A DNA stretch of 64,000 nucleotides from Plotosus lineatus (GCA_024760905.1 CM045733.1:19153501-19217500), one strand, 5' to 3'; positions 1 through 39,659 are shown, counted from the first letter of the stretch. The notes: a model not told the origin generated them from the sequence alone. A program made the numbers and translations.

Positions 1-70
1 ATATATATATTATGTGTATGTGTTTTACAGATGTATGTGTATCTGTATGTGTATATATATATATATAATT
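1..70. repeat. AT-rich microsatellite at window edge
   Basis: Interrupted (AT)n/(GTAT)n tract in intron 3 of the leftmost SLC26 gene. The rest of the intron to 528 is AT-rich with nothing recognisable. Confidence 0.8.
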
Positions 71-528
71 TTATCAGCTGAAGAAATGTTCAATAAATTT
101 AAAATACCTTTTTAAAAAGTACTGCAAATAAATTATAAATAAAAACACTAAATCTGTGTTTGTGTTCAAATACCTAAAATAATAATGTCACATTATGCAC
201 ATACGGGCATTTTCTTTGCAGTGAAAGATCCAATAAAAATTCTTTGGAAGAACTTTGTCATGCCATTTTTTATAATCTACAATTATACTTAAACTAACAA
301 TACAAAGCTTGAGGAAGTCACCCTGAAACCCCCTGTATTTGCCATCAGTGATACTCTCCAGTATCAGCTCAGTTTCCTCGATTAGTTCCATTATTAGTAA
401 TAACGGATAACGGGTGCTCATTAGTGCAGATCAATTTAAAATAAAAAGTTATGATATCGCCCACATGATAACGGCAACATTTCACTCAATTTCTAAGTAA
501 GTTAGTAAGAAAAAGAACAAAGTACTAC

Positions 529-668
529 CTTGCAGTACAGACACAAGTCCTGTGCTGATTCCAGATATTATATCACTCAGGAGCCATTGTTTAAATCTGT
601 AAGCTTTCATCCACCCAATGATGGGGAGCAAAGACAATGCTGCATTCTTTAAACGTGTTGAATTACAC
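529..668 (-). CDS. slc26a3-like paralogue, coding exon 3 (partial gene)
   Basis: This exon encodes the end of the cytoplasmic N-terminus and the first membrane segment of an SLC26 anion exchanger (visible: [13 protein letters not shown], then [16 protein letters not shown]). The acceptor is ..AAATCAG and the donor G|GTAGTA. The length of 140 nt equals exon 3 of the complete slc26a3-like gene at 36857-36996, and the peptide is close to that copy, so this is a tandem paralogue. Its first nucleotide completes the codon left open by the exon at 931-1070. Exons 4 onward would lie left of the window. The product should be a multipass plasma-membrane anion exchanger; substrate preference cannot be judged from two exons. 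Confidence 0.88.
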
Positions 669-930
669 CTGATTTAAACACAAAAATACATTCTCAGAAT
701 TTCCGTCCCTTTTCAGTAAAACAGACTGTATGGACAATCCTATGTAACAGTACATAATTGAAAAGAAAGATCCTGATATTGTATACTGTATACTGTACAG
801 TCAAACATGCAAAAAATGTAAACACGATCCAACAAAATATATTGTTTCATGTATGAAACAGGAAAAAGGACATTTACTATTTTAGTTTCATTGAGATTTT
901 CTTTCAGATTTTAGAATGAATAGTTCTTAC

Positions 931-1070
931 TTGAAGTATTCCACAAGATGATATTGTAGACCCTTATGGTTCCTGACATGCCGTGTGTGTTTTTCTGAAA
1001 AGGAATCTTCAGAGAACACCTGTCTTTCCACAATATAGAGCCCATCTACTAATTCTGCCTCTTTTCCCAT
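931..1070 (-). CDS. slc26a3-like paralogue, first coding exon (exon 2)
   Basis: The ATG at 1070-1068 opens a frame beginning MGKEAELVDGLYIVERQV. It continues to a GTAAGAA donor below 931 and joins in phase to the exon at 529-668. The start lies only 5 nt inside the exon (acceptor ..GCAAG|GACAA, exon top near 1075), so an upstream non-coding exon is expected but was not found. The YIVxRxVxSEDxF pattern is the usual SLC26A3/A4 N-terminal motif; the neighbouring gene has YVVSRPLYTEDAF. With the exon at 529-668 it forms the 5' end of a third SLC26 gene in the same orientation. Both ends of the gene remain unresolved. Confidence 0.85.
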
Positions 1071-1075
1071 TTGTC

Positions 1076-1484
1076 CTTGCAAAGTCCAGGTAAGGTACCG
1101 AAGCTGGAGGAGATACTGTGTCCCTTGTGTGTTTCAGAACTCTGCTTGGATAATAACTGCATCTGTTTTTACTTTGCAGATCCTTTAATCATTTACAGAC
1201 GTAAAATGGGTTGCCATCACAACATGATAACCTGAGTTATCCTTCCTTGTGTGTATGCTGACCCAAGATTTGCGAGATGCATAGCAGCTAATAATTTATT
1301 TTTGAATTTCCCATTGATTTCTTAAACAAACAAAAGAACATTGATATTCTTTGCATTCAAATGCTTTCCTGATAATTTGCCCTCCAGTTTCCTTAAAGAT
1401 GTTTGACTTCTTGAAAAGCAAATTAAATTCGCATGCTATTTTGACTTGTCCTACTCTGATGAGAAGATTTCTCACTCAGTTGTC
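1076..1484. other. intergenic/5' flank of the left SLC26 paralogue
   Basis: AT-rich single-copy-looking sequence upstream of the first coding exon. A non-coding exon 1 or promoter may be here, but I see no convincing donor or TATA box. Confidence 0.4.
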
Positions 1485-1508
1485 TATATTATTATTATTA
1501 TTATTATT
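1485..1508. repeat. (ATT)n microsatellite
   Basis: Eight ATT units. With the longer tract at 1799-1874 it brackets a SINE copy. Confidence 0.85.
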
Positions 1509-1509
1509 C

Positions 1510-1798
1510 ACTTATCCCTTAACATTCGGGGATATCGTTGGGCCGCTTTTCACGGCAAGACCTGGGATGATTTGGCCTGGCGGAGCCCATCCCTCTCCAG
1601 GTCAACAGGCAATTTAGAATGGCCAATGAACCTACTGTGCATGTCTTTGGACTGTGGGAGGAAACCGGAGCACCCGGAGAAAACCCACGCAAGCACGGGG
1701 AGAACATGCAAACTCCACACAGAAATGCCCAGGCCGGGAATCGAACCCAGGCCTTCATGCTGTGAGGTGGACTTGCTAACCACTATGCCACCATGCTG
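1510..1798 (-). repeat. V-SINE/DANA-like tRNA-derived SINE, minus strand
   Basis: Read on the minus strand it starts with a tRNA-like head (box A-like TGGCATAGTGGTTAGC, box B-like GGTTCGATTCCCGG near 1740). The conserved core follows (GTGTGGAGTTTGCATGTTCT, then TCCAAAGACATGCACAG). This head and core recur at least ten times in the window. The reading frames across it are shadows. Confidence 0.85.
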
Positions 1799-1800
1799 CA

Positions 1801-1874
<74 letters not shown>
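1799..1874. repeat. (ATT)n microsatellite, about 25 units
   Basis: Uninterrupted ATT repeat directly 5' of the SINE head. Confidence 0.95.
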
Positions 1875-1876
<2 letters not shown>

Positions 1877-2049
1877 CACACTCAGACTGCTCTGTTGATG
1901 TTTATTTGATATGAGAGGAGCAGGTTCCAGCATGAGACCCAGGGTCCTGTATGTTTTACCTCTCATGATTGCAATATCTTTCACAAGATCCTGATGGACC
2001 CAAACAATGTTTTTCAAATAAACTTGTAGAAATGTTCTTGCCAATTTTT

Positions 2050-2312
2050 TCCACCCCCCAGTGCAGCGAACTGGATTATGAAAGGCCGGCCATGGCTCTC
2101 ACTGTCTATGGTGGGAAGCTGTAAAAGACCCATTGCTGACTTTGTAAAGAGTACACTGCTTAGCCATTAGCGTGTTTCTGCCCTGCGATGGCCTGGTGAG
2201 CTGTCCACGGTGTACTCTGCCCTCGCCCAAAGTCAGCTGAGATGGGCACCATCCTTCTGACAACCCTAAATAGGATTAAGTGGTTCAGAAAATGAATGAA
2301 TGAATGAATTCT
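2050..2312 (+). repeat. SINE family A, 5'-truncated, L2-like tail
   Basis: Contains the family A body (CTCTCACTGTCTATGGTG; GCTGACTTT.GTAAAGAGTA; AGCGTGTTTCTG). It then runs into the CCTGCGATGGCCTGGTGAGC..AGGATTAAGTGGTTCAGAAA tail and (TGAA)n. The same body elsewhere carries a different tail (see 2748-3092). Confidence 0.8.
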
Positions 2313-2747
2313 TTCAACCTGCTTTCCAATGTTTTTTTAGACTGTCCCAAGTGCCCCGCACATTTGGTTATTTCAAATTGAAAGGTTTTTATTTCCCAAC
2401 TTTTGCTCAAATATGTGTTGTGAAGGTGAGATGTGGACAGATATATGTACTTTAAATAAAACAGGGTTCTCACCCACATCTGATTGTCAGTCAATTGATT
2501 TAAACCAACTGATTTCATTTTATTCTCAAATTTAACTGCAAGCCCAAAGGTTTACTTACTTTTGCCACCAGAAGGTACTGCATGTAATATTGGATTATTT
2601 TCCTCAATAAATAAACAACCAAGTATAATATATTTGTCTTGTTTGATTAACTGTGTCTTTTGTATCTGCTTTCAGGGCTTTCAGAAAACTAGAATAATGA
2701 TTTAGGTTACCTTTCGGCTTTTTCTTTCCATATAAGGTTCACATACT

Positions 2748-3092
2748 GGGGCAGTGGTGGTCTAGTGGATACAGCGCAGGATCGCTGATCCTAAGGTTGG
2801 GGGTTCGAGTCCCCATAAGGTTGTCACTGTCCCCCCAGTGCGACTAACTGGGTTATCGAAGGCGGGCCATGTCTCTCACTGTCTATGGTGAGAGGTTCAT
2901 GTAATAGAACCATTGCTGACTTTCGTAAAGAGTAGCTGCAAAGCCGTCAGCGTGTTTCTGTCCCTTGCTAAAAGGGTTGTGACAGGAAGGGCATCCGACG
3001 TAAAAACCTATGCCAAAATCAAATGTGCGATTCAGATGATTCGCTGTGGCGACTCCCGAGAAAAGGGGAAAAGCCAAAAGGAAGAAAGAAAT
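2748..3092 (+). repeat. SINE family A, full length, RTE-type tail
   Basis: tRNA-like head with box A (TGGTGGTCTAGTGG) and box B (GGGTTCGAGTCCCC), then the family A body. The tail contains GGAAGGGCATCCGACGTAAA and GATTCGCTGTGGCGACTCCC, ending AAGCCAAAAGGAAGAAAG. The last block matches the 3' end of the RTE LINEs in this window. Confidence 0.85.
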
Positions 3093-3612
3093 GAGGTTCA
3101 GATTTTTTTTTCAGTTCCCTCTAAATGAATTCTTTTGAATGAAGCTAAATGAAGCTTTCTTTTTATGTTTTTCAAAAATGCTGCCAATGTTTATTATCAT
3201 TTCTACACTATGTCCTTTTTTCTTATCGCAGAATATACAGAGTGACTCCAACCCCCACCCCCACCCACCTCCCCACATTTCCAAGGCAAATAAAAATGGT
3301 TAAAGATAATCAAATGATTATTTGTACACAAGAAACTTCATTTCATCCAGTTTTAATTGAAACGTTTATAATATATAAATATATTATATATATAATTGTT
3401 ATTATCACTTCTGACTGTTACAATAACATGATGAAAAACTTTATAAAGTCATAACTTGAACATATTGAACTCGAATAACTCAGTGTGTGGTTTCAGGAAA
3501 TTAAGTTACTGCAGACACAACTCGAAGATAACTGGACCTGATGAGGAAAAAGTTTCCGGATCAGGTGAGTTCATTGTGTGGCAAGATTGGATGACTGGTC
3601 CGTCCTAATGAT

Positions 3613-3640
3613 TTTGTGATTTTTTTTTTTTTTTTTTTTC
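3613..3640. repeat. poly-T tract
   Basis: About 24 T; low complexity, no other feature seen around it. Confidence 0.7.
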
Positions 3641-3885
3641 CTTCTGTGGGCTGACTTCAAACTCTTGAAACAGGAGATAACCGCTGCTCCACCCATCATG
3701 ACCTGTCAATCTTGTTGCATGCATAGACATTGTCAGCCACAATATGAAGGTTGTCATCTCTAAAACAGGATGTATGAAAACTTTATTGAGTGAAATTTCA
3801 TATAAAAAAAATAATAGCAATAATAAGATTGTTTTAAAATAACGTTTCCAATTACTTTTGAAATGTGGATGGATTCATTGCATCA

Positions 3886-3889
<4 letters not shown>

Positions 3890-3930
<41 letters not shown>

Positions 3931-3976
3931 GCTCTATATATATATATACAGTGTATATACACACACACACACACAG
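3890..3976. repeat. compound (TC)n-(TA)n-(AC)n microsatellite
   Basis: Three adjacent dinucleotide runs immediately 5' of a family A SINE. Confidence 0.9.
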
Positions 3977-3978
3977 GG

Positions 3979-4313
3979 GTCTGGGGCAGTGGTGGTCTAG
4001 TGGTATAGGGTGCTGGATTGCTGAACTTAAGGTTGGGGGTTCGAGTCCCCACAAGGTTGTCACTGTCCCCCCAGTCCAGCTAGCTGGTTATCAAAGGCGG
4101 GCCATGTCTCTCACTGTCTATGGTGAGAGACATGTAAAAGAACCATTGCCGACTTTCGAAAAGAGTAGCTGCAAAGCCGTCAGCGTGTTTCTGTCCCTTG
4201 TTAAAAGGGTTGTGTCAGGAAGGGCATCCGACGTAAAAACCTACAGTATGCCAAATCAAACGTGCGAATCATTCGCTGTGGCGACTCCTGAGAAAGGGAA
4301 AAGTCAAAAGGAA
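3979..4313 (+). repeat. SINE family A, full length, RTE-type tail
   Basis: Same head, body and RTE-type tail as 2748-3092: box B GGGTTCGAGTCCCC near 4036, GGAAGGGCATCCGACGTAAA near 4217, and a variant ATTCGCTGTGGCGACTCCTG near the end. Confidence 0.87.
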
Positions 4314-4331
4314 ATCTCTCATGTACATACA

Positions 4332-5436
4332 CAGGGATACCTCACTTTCCGCGGTTAATTCGGGCAGAGATACCCACGCGACCACCGCATTCCACGAAGT
4401 AGGATCACCGCTCCACACACCCCACACCACCACCTGATGTAGACATGCAGGTATTTGTGTATGTTGTGTTGTTTTTGTTTAGCAGTCCGTCGTGGCCGAC
4501 AATGACGTAGAAGGGATTGTCCGATGCCGGAGACTTTGGTATGAGAACAGCCAGGATATGAAGCTTCTGCTGCAGATGCCACACACAATGGCCGCCTCAT
4601 TCGTCATTGTTGGCTCATTCGTCATTTGTCAGACTCTTGTCTGTCCAGGCTTTTACATTTCTTTCTCAGATTGTATCTGCAGCACCACTGACAACTGTTC
4701 TCCACGCTTTCCTGCTTTCAACAGTTTGTCTCCAGTTGGTGATTTCGTCAATGTTCTTGAGGCACTTCTTGGATGTGTTTTTTTTTACCTTAACCTCGGC
4801 GCTCCAGTCTTTCTGGTGCCTTGTCGCAGTTCATCATACAGAACAGCCTTCGGAAGCCTGTTTTCACGCCTCCTTGAATCGCCACCTTATCGTAGTGGAG
4901 GGGTTTGCGTGGCCTTATGATCCTAGGGGCTATGTTGTTGGTGGCATAATGCCGTTGGTACGGTTACCCAAGGCAAACAGGTCCTGGGTGAAGGTCCAGA
5001 CGAAGTGCGGTTCAGAAACCAACACCACAGTGCCGACACGGTCAACAAGGGCGATGCTGGAAATTACTATATGTGTATATGATATCAATACATACATATT
5101 CAATGCTATAAATGATTATAATTACAATTAAACATTAAAAAATAATGAATACGTTGTAAATAAAATATAAATACACACACATACAGATGCGCGTGCACGC
5201 ACTATGTAACGAGTTTTGATGGGAGGTTTTGGGTTGTTTTTTATTTTGCGTTTGCTTCTGGGTTTTTTTTTTTGCATAATTGGCCTTGGTTTTTTTGGTA
5301 TTTTTCCCCTATTCTTCCTTAATTTCCTTATTTTTAATACTCTAATACTTTTAATACTCCTACATTTTTTTATGAATATTTAAAAAAAAAACGTGATGCA
5401 CTGAAGCCGCATGAATTGAAGTACAAGGGATCCCTG
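4332..5436 (+). mobile_element. Tigger/pogo-like MITE (CAGGGATCCCTCAC family), copy 1, with captured sequence
   Basis: Terminal inverted repeats CAGGGATACCTCACTTTCC (left) and ..ACAAGGGATCCCTG (right). Subterminal parts match shorter copies at 22376, 24477, 49072 and 60796. This copy has about 600 extra bases (about 4440-5050). Their minus strand weakly resembles the C-terminus of a LINE protein (a W-R..W-R..V-SGAA pattern and a C-x2-C finger-like piece), broken by stops. Classification as pogo-like rests on TA flanks and terminus style. Confidence 0.65.
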
Positions 5437-5445
5437 TGTGTGTGT

Positions 5446-5738
5446 GTGTGGGGTAGTGGTAAGACTGCTGTGCTCATGATCGGGAGGTTGTGTGTTAAAA
5501 TCCCAGTTCGACCTCCACTGTGCTAAGACCCCTGGGCAAAGTCTTAACCACAAGCGTGCCTCTATTCACCCAGCAGTATAAATGGGAACCAGTAAAAATA
5601 TAGTGGGAAAGTAATCTGCAATGGACTAGCATCCCATCCAGGAGGAGACCCTCCTGGTCGCTTCACGCTATGGAAACCGGGGATAAGAACCGGTCTGATG
5701 AGCCACTCCGTTCAGGTGTGAAAAGGCAACAAACTTTA
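5446..5738 (+). repeat. SINE family C (tRNA-derived)
   Basis: Head GGGGTAGTGGTAAGACTGCT with a box B-like TGTTAAAATCCCAGTTC. The body includes GCAATGGACTAGCATCCCAT and CCTGGTCGCTTCACGCTATG. A second copy is at 55607-55902. Confidence 0.75.
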
Positions 5739-5752
5739 TATAAAAATATATA

Positions 5753-5757
<5 letters not shown>

Positions 5758-5832
<75 letters not shown>
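5758..5832. repeat. (TA)n microsatellite
   Basis: About 37 TA units at the outer edge of an inverted pair of LINE 3' ends. Confidence 0.95.
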
Positions 5833-5834
<2 letters not shown>

Positions 5835-6194
5835 TTTTCTTCTTTTCTTTCCGGCTGTTCCTTTCAGGGGTTGCCACAGCGAATCATCTGCCTCCATCTC
5901 ACCCTATCCTCTGCATCTTCTTCTCTTACACCAACTACCTTCATGTCCATTTACCACATCCATAAATCTTCTCTTTGGTCTTCCTCTCGGCCTTCTGCCT
6001 GGTAGTTCCAATCTCAGCATCCTACTACCAATGTACTCACTATCCTTCCTCTGTACATGTCCAAACCATCTCAATTTAGCCTTTGTCTCCAAAACTTCTT
6101 ACATGTGCTGTCCCTCTGATGTGCTCATTCCTGAGCCCATCCATCCTCATTACTCCCAAAGAGAACCTCAACATTTTCATCTCTGTTACCTTGG
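5833..6194 (-). mobile_element. RTE (Expander-like) LINE 3' fragment, minus strand
   Basis: The minus strand encodes the LINE C-terminal stretch (RWFGHVQRKDSEYIGSRMLR, then [20 protein letters not shown]), followed by the 3' end GATTCGCTGTGGCAACCCCT. Truncated at its 5' side, where it meets an oppositely oriented copy. Confidence 0.85.
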
Positions 6195-6390
6195 TAGTAG
6201 GCTGTAGGATGCTGAGATTGGAACTGCCAGGCAGAAGACCAAAGAGGAGATTTATAGATGTGGTGAAGAAAGACATGATGGTAGTTGGTGTAAGAGAAGA
6301 AGCTGAATAGGATAGGGTGAAATGGAGACAGATGATTCGCTGTGGCGACCCCTGAAGGGAGCAGCCGAAAGGAAAAGAAGAAGATATCTA
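6195..6390 (+). mobile_element. RTE (Expander-like) LINE 3' fragment, plus strand
   Basis: Begins within the same coding stretch (GGATGCTGAGATTGGAACTG) and runs to the terminus GATTCGCTGTGGCGACCCCT..GCCGAAAGGAAAAGAAG. Head-to-head with the preceding fragment. Confidence 0.85.
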
Positions 6391-6453
6391 TATACTGTAT
6401 ATAGATACATACATACATATGTTATACATACATACATACATGCATGCATACAT

Positions 6454-6458
<5 letters not shown>

Positions 6459-6532
<74 letters not shown>
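6459..6532. repeat. (TA)n microsatellite
   Basis: About 36 TA units, preceded by CATACATA-rich sequence. Confidence 0.95.
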
Positions 6533-6825
6533 ATGTATGTATGTGTATGTGTTTGTTAGATTCCACCTTGTCCAAAGTCTCAGCTTTGGCAGAAATGTCA
6601 TAACATAACAATCCTGCTAACATGCAAATATAAGGTAAACCTAAAGTCCATGGTGGAGATAATAATATATCACAAAGCTTGAGTTATTGCTCTCATTACA
6701 TAAAAAAAAATTACACTGAGCATGGTTGTCTGATATGATGACTGCAAACATGTGCATGTGAACATGTATTTCAGTTCGCCATTCTTGTGGAATGTATATC
6801 TCTAGATTACTGATATCCACACCTA

Positions 6826-6957
6826 GGGGCAATTGAGAACCGCCAATTATTCTACTGTGAATGTCTTTAGACTGTGGGAGGAAACTCATTCAAACCCAAG
6901 ACCATCTTTCTTTGAAGTGGACATGCTAACCACTGCGCCATCATACTGTACTGCCAA
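6826..6957 (-). repeat. V-SINE-like fragment, minus strand
   Basis: Decayed core (GAATGTCTTTAGACTGTGGG) and head (GACATGCTAACCACTGCGCC). Confidence 0.7.
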
Positions 6958-7852
6958 CTCCTCGATCAAGAAATACTGAAATATCTTATAACAATCCAGT
7001 TGACACAACTTGATGTTATGCTGTATATTAAGCTTCAAACGGCAGCATAACATGCTAGCAGAGATGATTCGAAGGACAGTACTTAGCTGGTGAGGACAAT
7101 GTACACATGTGGAAGAAATCTCTACTCCAGCTCCAGTGTTGCGCATTAGAGATCTGGAGAAAACTGAATGCAGTATAGTGAGGGGCAGACATTCATCCAT
7201 GTCAAGCTTTGTAGTCAGGAGTCTGGCCTTGCTGTGGGACTGAGGAAAAGCACCAACAAAGACTTCACTCTGTGGTGATGTAAGGGGAGCGATGTATGTT
7301 TTAGCTCCTTGATGCAAGCTAGTGGAACCAAATTTGGCACCTTGGTGATGAAGATCACAGTATGACTCAACACAGCTAAAGAGATTAGAGGAGATGAAAG
7401 AAGATGAAAGGAAATCATAGAAGGCATTTTCAGAGGACAGTCCCGAGCTATTAAATAGATATCCATATAATATATAATAAAAGTAGATATTTTTCTTTGT
7501 TCCCCTTCCTTCTTCACATGGTACCAATCTATATTTAATATTCAAGTAGAAATATTTAGCACATGACTCTTTAGTGGGATTAGAAATTGGTCAATTTAAA
7601 ATAATGGTAGTCACTGAATGTTTTTAATTAATAATTTTGCGCACATATTTAAAATAGTATAAAAATATTTTACATAAAACATTTTACAAACATGGTATGT
7701 ATCCACATTTCTTCAAACACCCACACGATTACCAACCCTTAAATACACAGGCTTTTTTTCTTCCTTTGTTTTTTTCCCTTTTTTCCTTACATAAAAGACA
7801 TGACACATTTCCAACATTTAAATTACATGAACCATTTACAAGATTCAAGAGT
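6958..7852. other. intergenic sequence, no gene recognised
   Basis: Holds a 219-codon minus-strand open frame (6886-7545) that starts inside a decayed SINE and has no recognisable motif. It lies 3' of the slc26a3-like stop codon at 8364, so part may be 3' untranslated sequence. Confidence 0.4.
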
Positions 7853-7975
7853 TGTGACAGGAAGGGCATCCGACGTAAAAACCTATGCCAAATCAATTGT
7901 GCGAATCAGATGATTCGCTGTGGCGACTCCCGAGAAAGGGAAAAAGCCGAAAGGAAAAGAAGAAGAAAGTATCCA
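7853..7975 (+). repeat. SINE family A tail fragment (RTE-type)
   Basis: Only the 3' module is present: GACAGGAAGGGCATCCGACG, then GATTCGCTGTGGCGACTCCC and GCCGAAAGGAAAAGAAG. Confidence 0.8.
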
Positions 7976-8002
7976 AAAACAATTCTGTTTTGGTTTCCCA
8001 GG

Positions 8003-8316
8003 ACAGGGGTCCCCAACCCCCGGGCCATGGATCGGTACCGGTTCGAGGATCATTTCATACCGGTCCACAAAAAAAAATCTTTCATGGTACAAATTATAGT
8101 TTTTTTATATGAGCTTCTGGGTCTTATTTTTAAAAATGTCAATTTTTGACATTGTTACAGAAGCACTGAAAGCCCTTCTTCCATTTCCAACCACATATCT
8201 TTGTGAGGCAGGGTTTTCTCCGGTGACAGCCACCAAAACAAGACTACAGAATAGATTGTAACCGCTCCGCGGAAACATTTTCATACATAAAACTGGTCCC
8301 TGGTGTAAACAAGGTT
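8003..8316 (+). mobile_element. hAT element remnant
   Basis: Starts with the hAT-style terminus CAGGGGTCCCCAACC. Near 8200 it encodes a piece resembling the hAT C-terminal dimerisation region (EAGFS.VTATKTRLQNRL in one frame). The 3' terminus is degenerate (GGTTGGATCCCA). Short, non-autonomous or internally deleted. Confidence 0.65.
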
Positions 8317-8363
8317 GGATCCCACTGTCTCAGGATACTTGTGAGCAATTAAGATGGTGGACA

Positions 8364-37332
<28,969 letters not shown>

Positions 37333-37813
37333 AATATCTTTGAAGTGTCAAGTGTTGGAAATTGAATCCCACTCTAATTCTGTGTTAGGGAAAAAAAAAA
37401 AAATATATATATATATTATTATTATCAGACAACACTACCACAGTTGTGAACCACAGCGAGTCAAAAGCAAGCAAATAAACAAAAATGCTGTACAATGATA
37501 GAAGTGTGTTATCTGTTGTGATCATATCAGACATTTTTATTTCTATTTAACTTAGCAAGTAAAAATACAAAACTGTGTCCAGGCATGTTTCTGCAAGATG
37601 TCATTTACATTACGTCTATCTACTATGTGTGTTTTTTTCCCACCTATATTCTGCACGCACCTAAAGTTTATCATAATCTTCTACATGCCTTTAAAATTCC
37701 TAGAAAATATAAAGTTGTATTTGTTTTCTTTCCTGATATTGAATCATACTGTAACTTAGGATAGACAGAGTCTGTCCTTACATCACCTTTAGAAGAATAA
37801 AACATAAACTCAC

Positions 37814-37880
37814 TTCTGCCAGCCATCAGTCTCCGCTGACTGACCATTTGATCCCAGAATCCTTTGATATACGGTCACGA
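37814..37880 (-). other. slc26a3: possible non-coding exon 1 of slc26a3-like gene
   Basis: The sequence GATGGCTGGCAGAA is followed by a good donor (GTGAGTTTATG). The family normally has a non-coding first exon. The right-hand limit is only an estimate from the TATA box at 37908-37914. Confidence 0.4.
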
Positions 37881-37907
37881 CAACAAAGGTGCAGCCTTGT
37901 CATAGAG

Positions 37908-37914
37908 TTATATA
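37908..37914 (-). promoter_or_regulatory. possible TATA box (TATATAA) of slc26a3-like gene
   Basis: TATATAA on the minus strand, about 30 bases upstream of the inferred exon 1 start. AT-rich surroundings make chance occurrence possible. Confidence 0.35.
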
Positions 37915-37919
37915 ATTAC

Positions 37920-38395
37920 ATTATGTATTGTGTCTGTTTTTTATTACATTATGGCTGTTATCTCGGTGTAAGTGCGAGTGCAGAAAGCAGGTGTTAAAGA
38001 AAATTGTGTTCCTTTGACCACCTTCACCACAAAAAAGTCAGAGGGAAATTATCCAGCACAAAACAATACATACACTTATAACTACAATCAGGGCAACAGT
38101 GCATACAATTTTCTAATTATTGCTTATAAATAATAACATCTATATCAACATTATATGAAAAATTATGATACCGGTAATAAAATAATAAACTAGGGTATCC
38201 AGATACAGAATCACTAAAGCCCACATAAAATATTCTGAAGCTACACATTTTTGAAATAAAGCAGCCTTCAAGGGGCATTTCATATGTAAAATGCTATTTG
38301 CAATGTTTTGTGCTGTTTAAAACATTAAGTGAATCCTTATTAAAAATTAAAAAATGCTTGAATCCATGTTAATGCCATAGCTATCCATAAACAGG
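37920..38395. other. upstream flank of slc26a3-like gene, no feature seen
   Basis: AT-rich sequence without recognised repeats; any further promoter elements would be here. Confidence 0.4.
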
Positions 38396-38765
38396 AGTCC
38401 ATGGAAGCTATAATTGGCCAAGCTCTCATGGCAGGGAGAAATGCATACATTCACTTCATTGTCATGCACACTGATCACCGGCCAATAATGGGCGTCTGTG
38501 AGCTCATTTGTACGATAAAGCAGCTAGTCCTTTCCTCCAAGTATGTTAGACCGCCCCCAAATATGCATGCAGTTCGAAAAGAGGCGGGTGACGACAGCAC
38601 CTGTCGGGGGGGGGGGGGGGGGTGGCCTGCTTTTGCCCCTCCCTGGTAGGTGGAGATTGTGTGATAGGGATGGTAATACCTGATGGGTGTTAAGGGGATA
38701 TGACTAAATTAGAGAGAAAAATGGGAGGGGCATAATGAAATAAAGACTTATCATCTGCATTTGTG
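38396..38765 (+). repeat. SINE family B copy
   Basis: TTGGCCAAGCTCTCATGGCA, CGGCCAATAATGGGCGTCTG, GGCGGGTGACGACAGCACCT, and a run of 18 G (38605-38622). Head missing. Confidence 0.72.
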
Positions 38766-38965
38766 CTAAAAAAAAAAAAAAAACATAGCTTTGCTATGAA
38801 ATTTTAAGCATGGCTTTTTTTTTTTTTTTTTTTTGCTTATACTAGTACATGTGGTAAGCACATTTTTGGCGCCTATGCAGATGGTATGTAGCGAAAAGTG
38901 GCAGAGGATCCCGATGGTTCAATATAGCATATAGCCCCAAATGCTGCATGTACACTTAGATTTCA

Positions 38966-39045
38966 TTCATTCATCTGCCGAACCATTTCATGCTAATTAG
39001 GGTTACGGGAGAGCTGGTGCCCATCTCAGCCAACTTTGATTTTTC
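38966..39045 (-). repeat. SINE tail fragment, minus strand (L2-like)
   Basis: CATTCATTCATCTGCCGAAC, then CTAATTAGGGTTACGGGAGA. Confidence 0.7.
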
Positions 39046-39659
39046 TGATTTATTTTTCAACTTATGTGTGAATAACAATGGCACCACTGACTACAAGTGA
39101 TCGTAAGAAACCATGAGTGTCTTTCATTTGATTTAAACATTATTTATGTGCAATAATGTTTTTGACCTCATTATATTTAATCAATCAACATATCAGGCAC
39201 TTACTTAAAGTACGTTGTACATTATGAATATTATTATTATTTTAATCTATTATTACACGTACTTTGTATTGCTCTGATTTTCTTATATTAAATTATTTAA
39301 AAACTGTTCATTCCCTGATCTTTTTTAAGTTGATATTCAGGGATACTGTATTAACACCAAAGTGATGAAGTGATTTTCAATGAGGTTCCAAAATGTCTGC
39401 TTCAATATCTTGAAGAGTTTGAGCATTGTTCAGGCTGAAATAAAGTAAATATTTAACACTCGTGAAAAATTAAGGCAACAATTTACATTTAGATTAAAAT
39501 AATAACACCAAAAATTTTGAATTATAATTGTGTTACCAGAATAGTTGGTTATTTAACGCTCCCGGAATCCCTTAAATTAATCTTTTTAAAGGTGTACCTG
39601 AAATACTTTGAAATCCTTCTTCTCGTATATTATCGTCTCAGGCGTCCAATATTTATTCC

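Noticed and set aside
188..421. 77-codon minus-strand frame
   Set aside because: No motif, no splice sites fitting the SLC26 gene around it, low-complexity AT-rich region.
2748..2830. functional tRNA gene
   Set aside because: Box A and B are present but the fold is not a full tRNA, the sequence continues into a SINE body and recurs many times.
4607..5131. 174-codon plus-strand frame
   Set aside because: Lies inside MITE copy 1; the plus-strand peptide resembles nothing, while the other strand faintly resembles a LINE end.
6886..7545. 219-codon minus-strand frame as a gene or slc26a3 C-terminal exon
   Set aside because: Begins inside a decayed SINE, no recognisable motif, and the slc26a3 stop is already explained at 8364.
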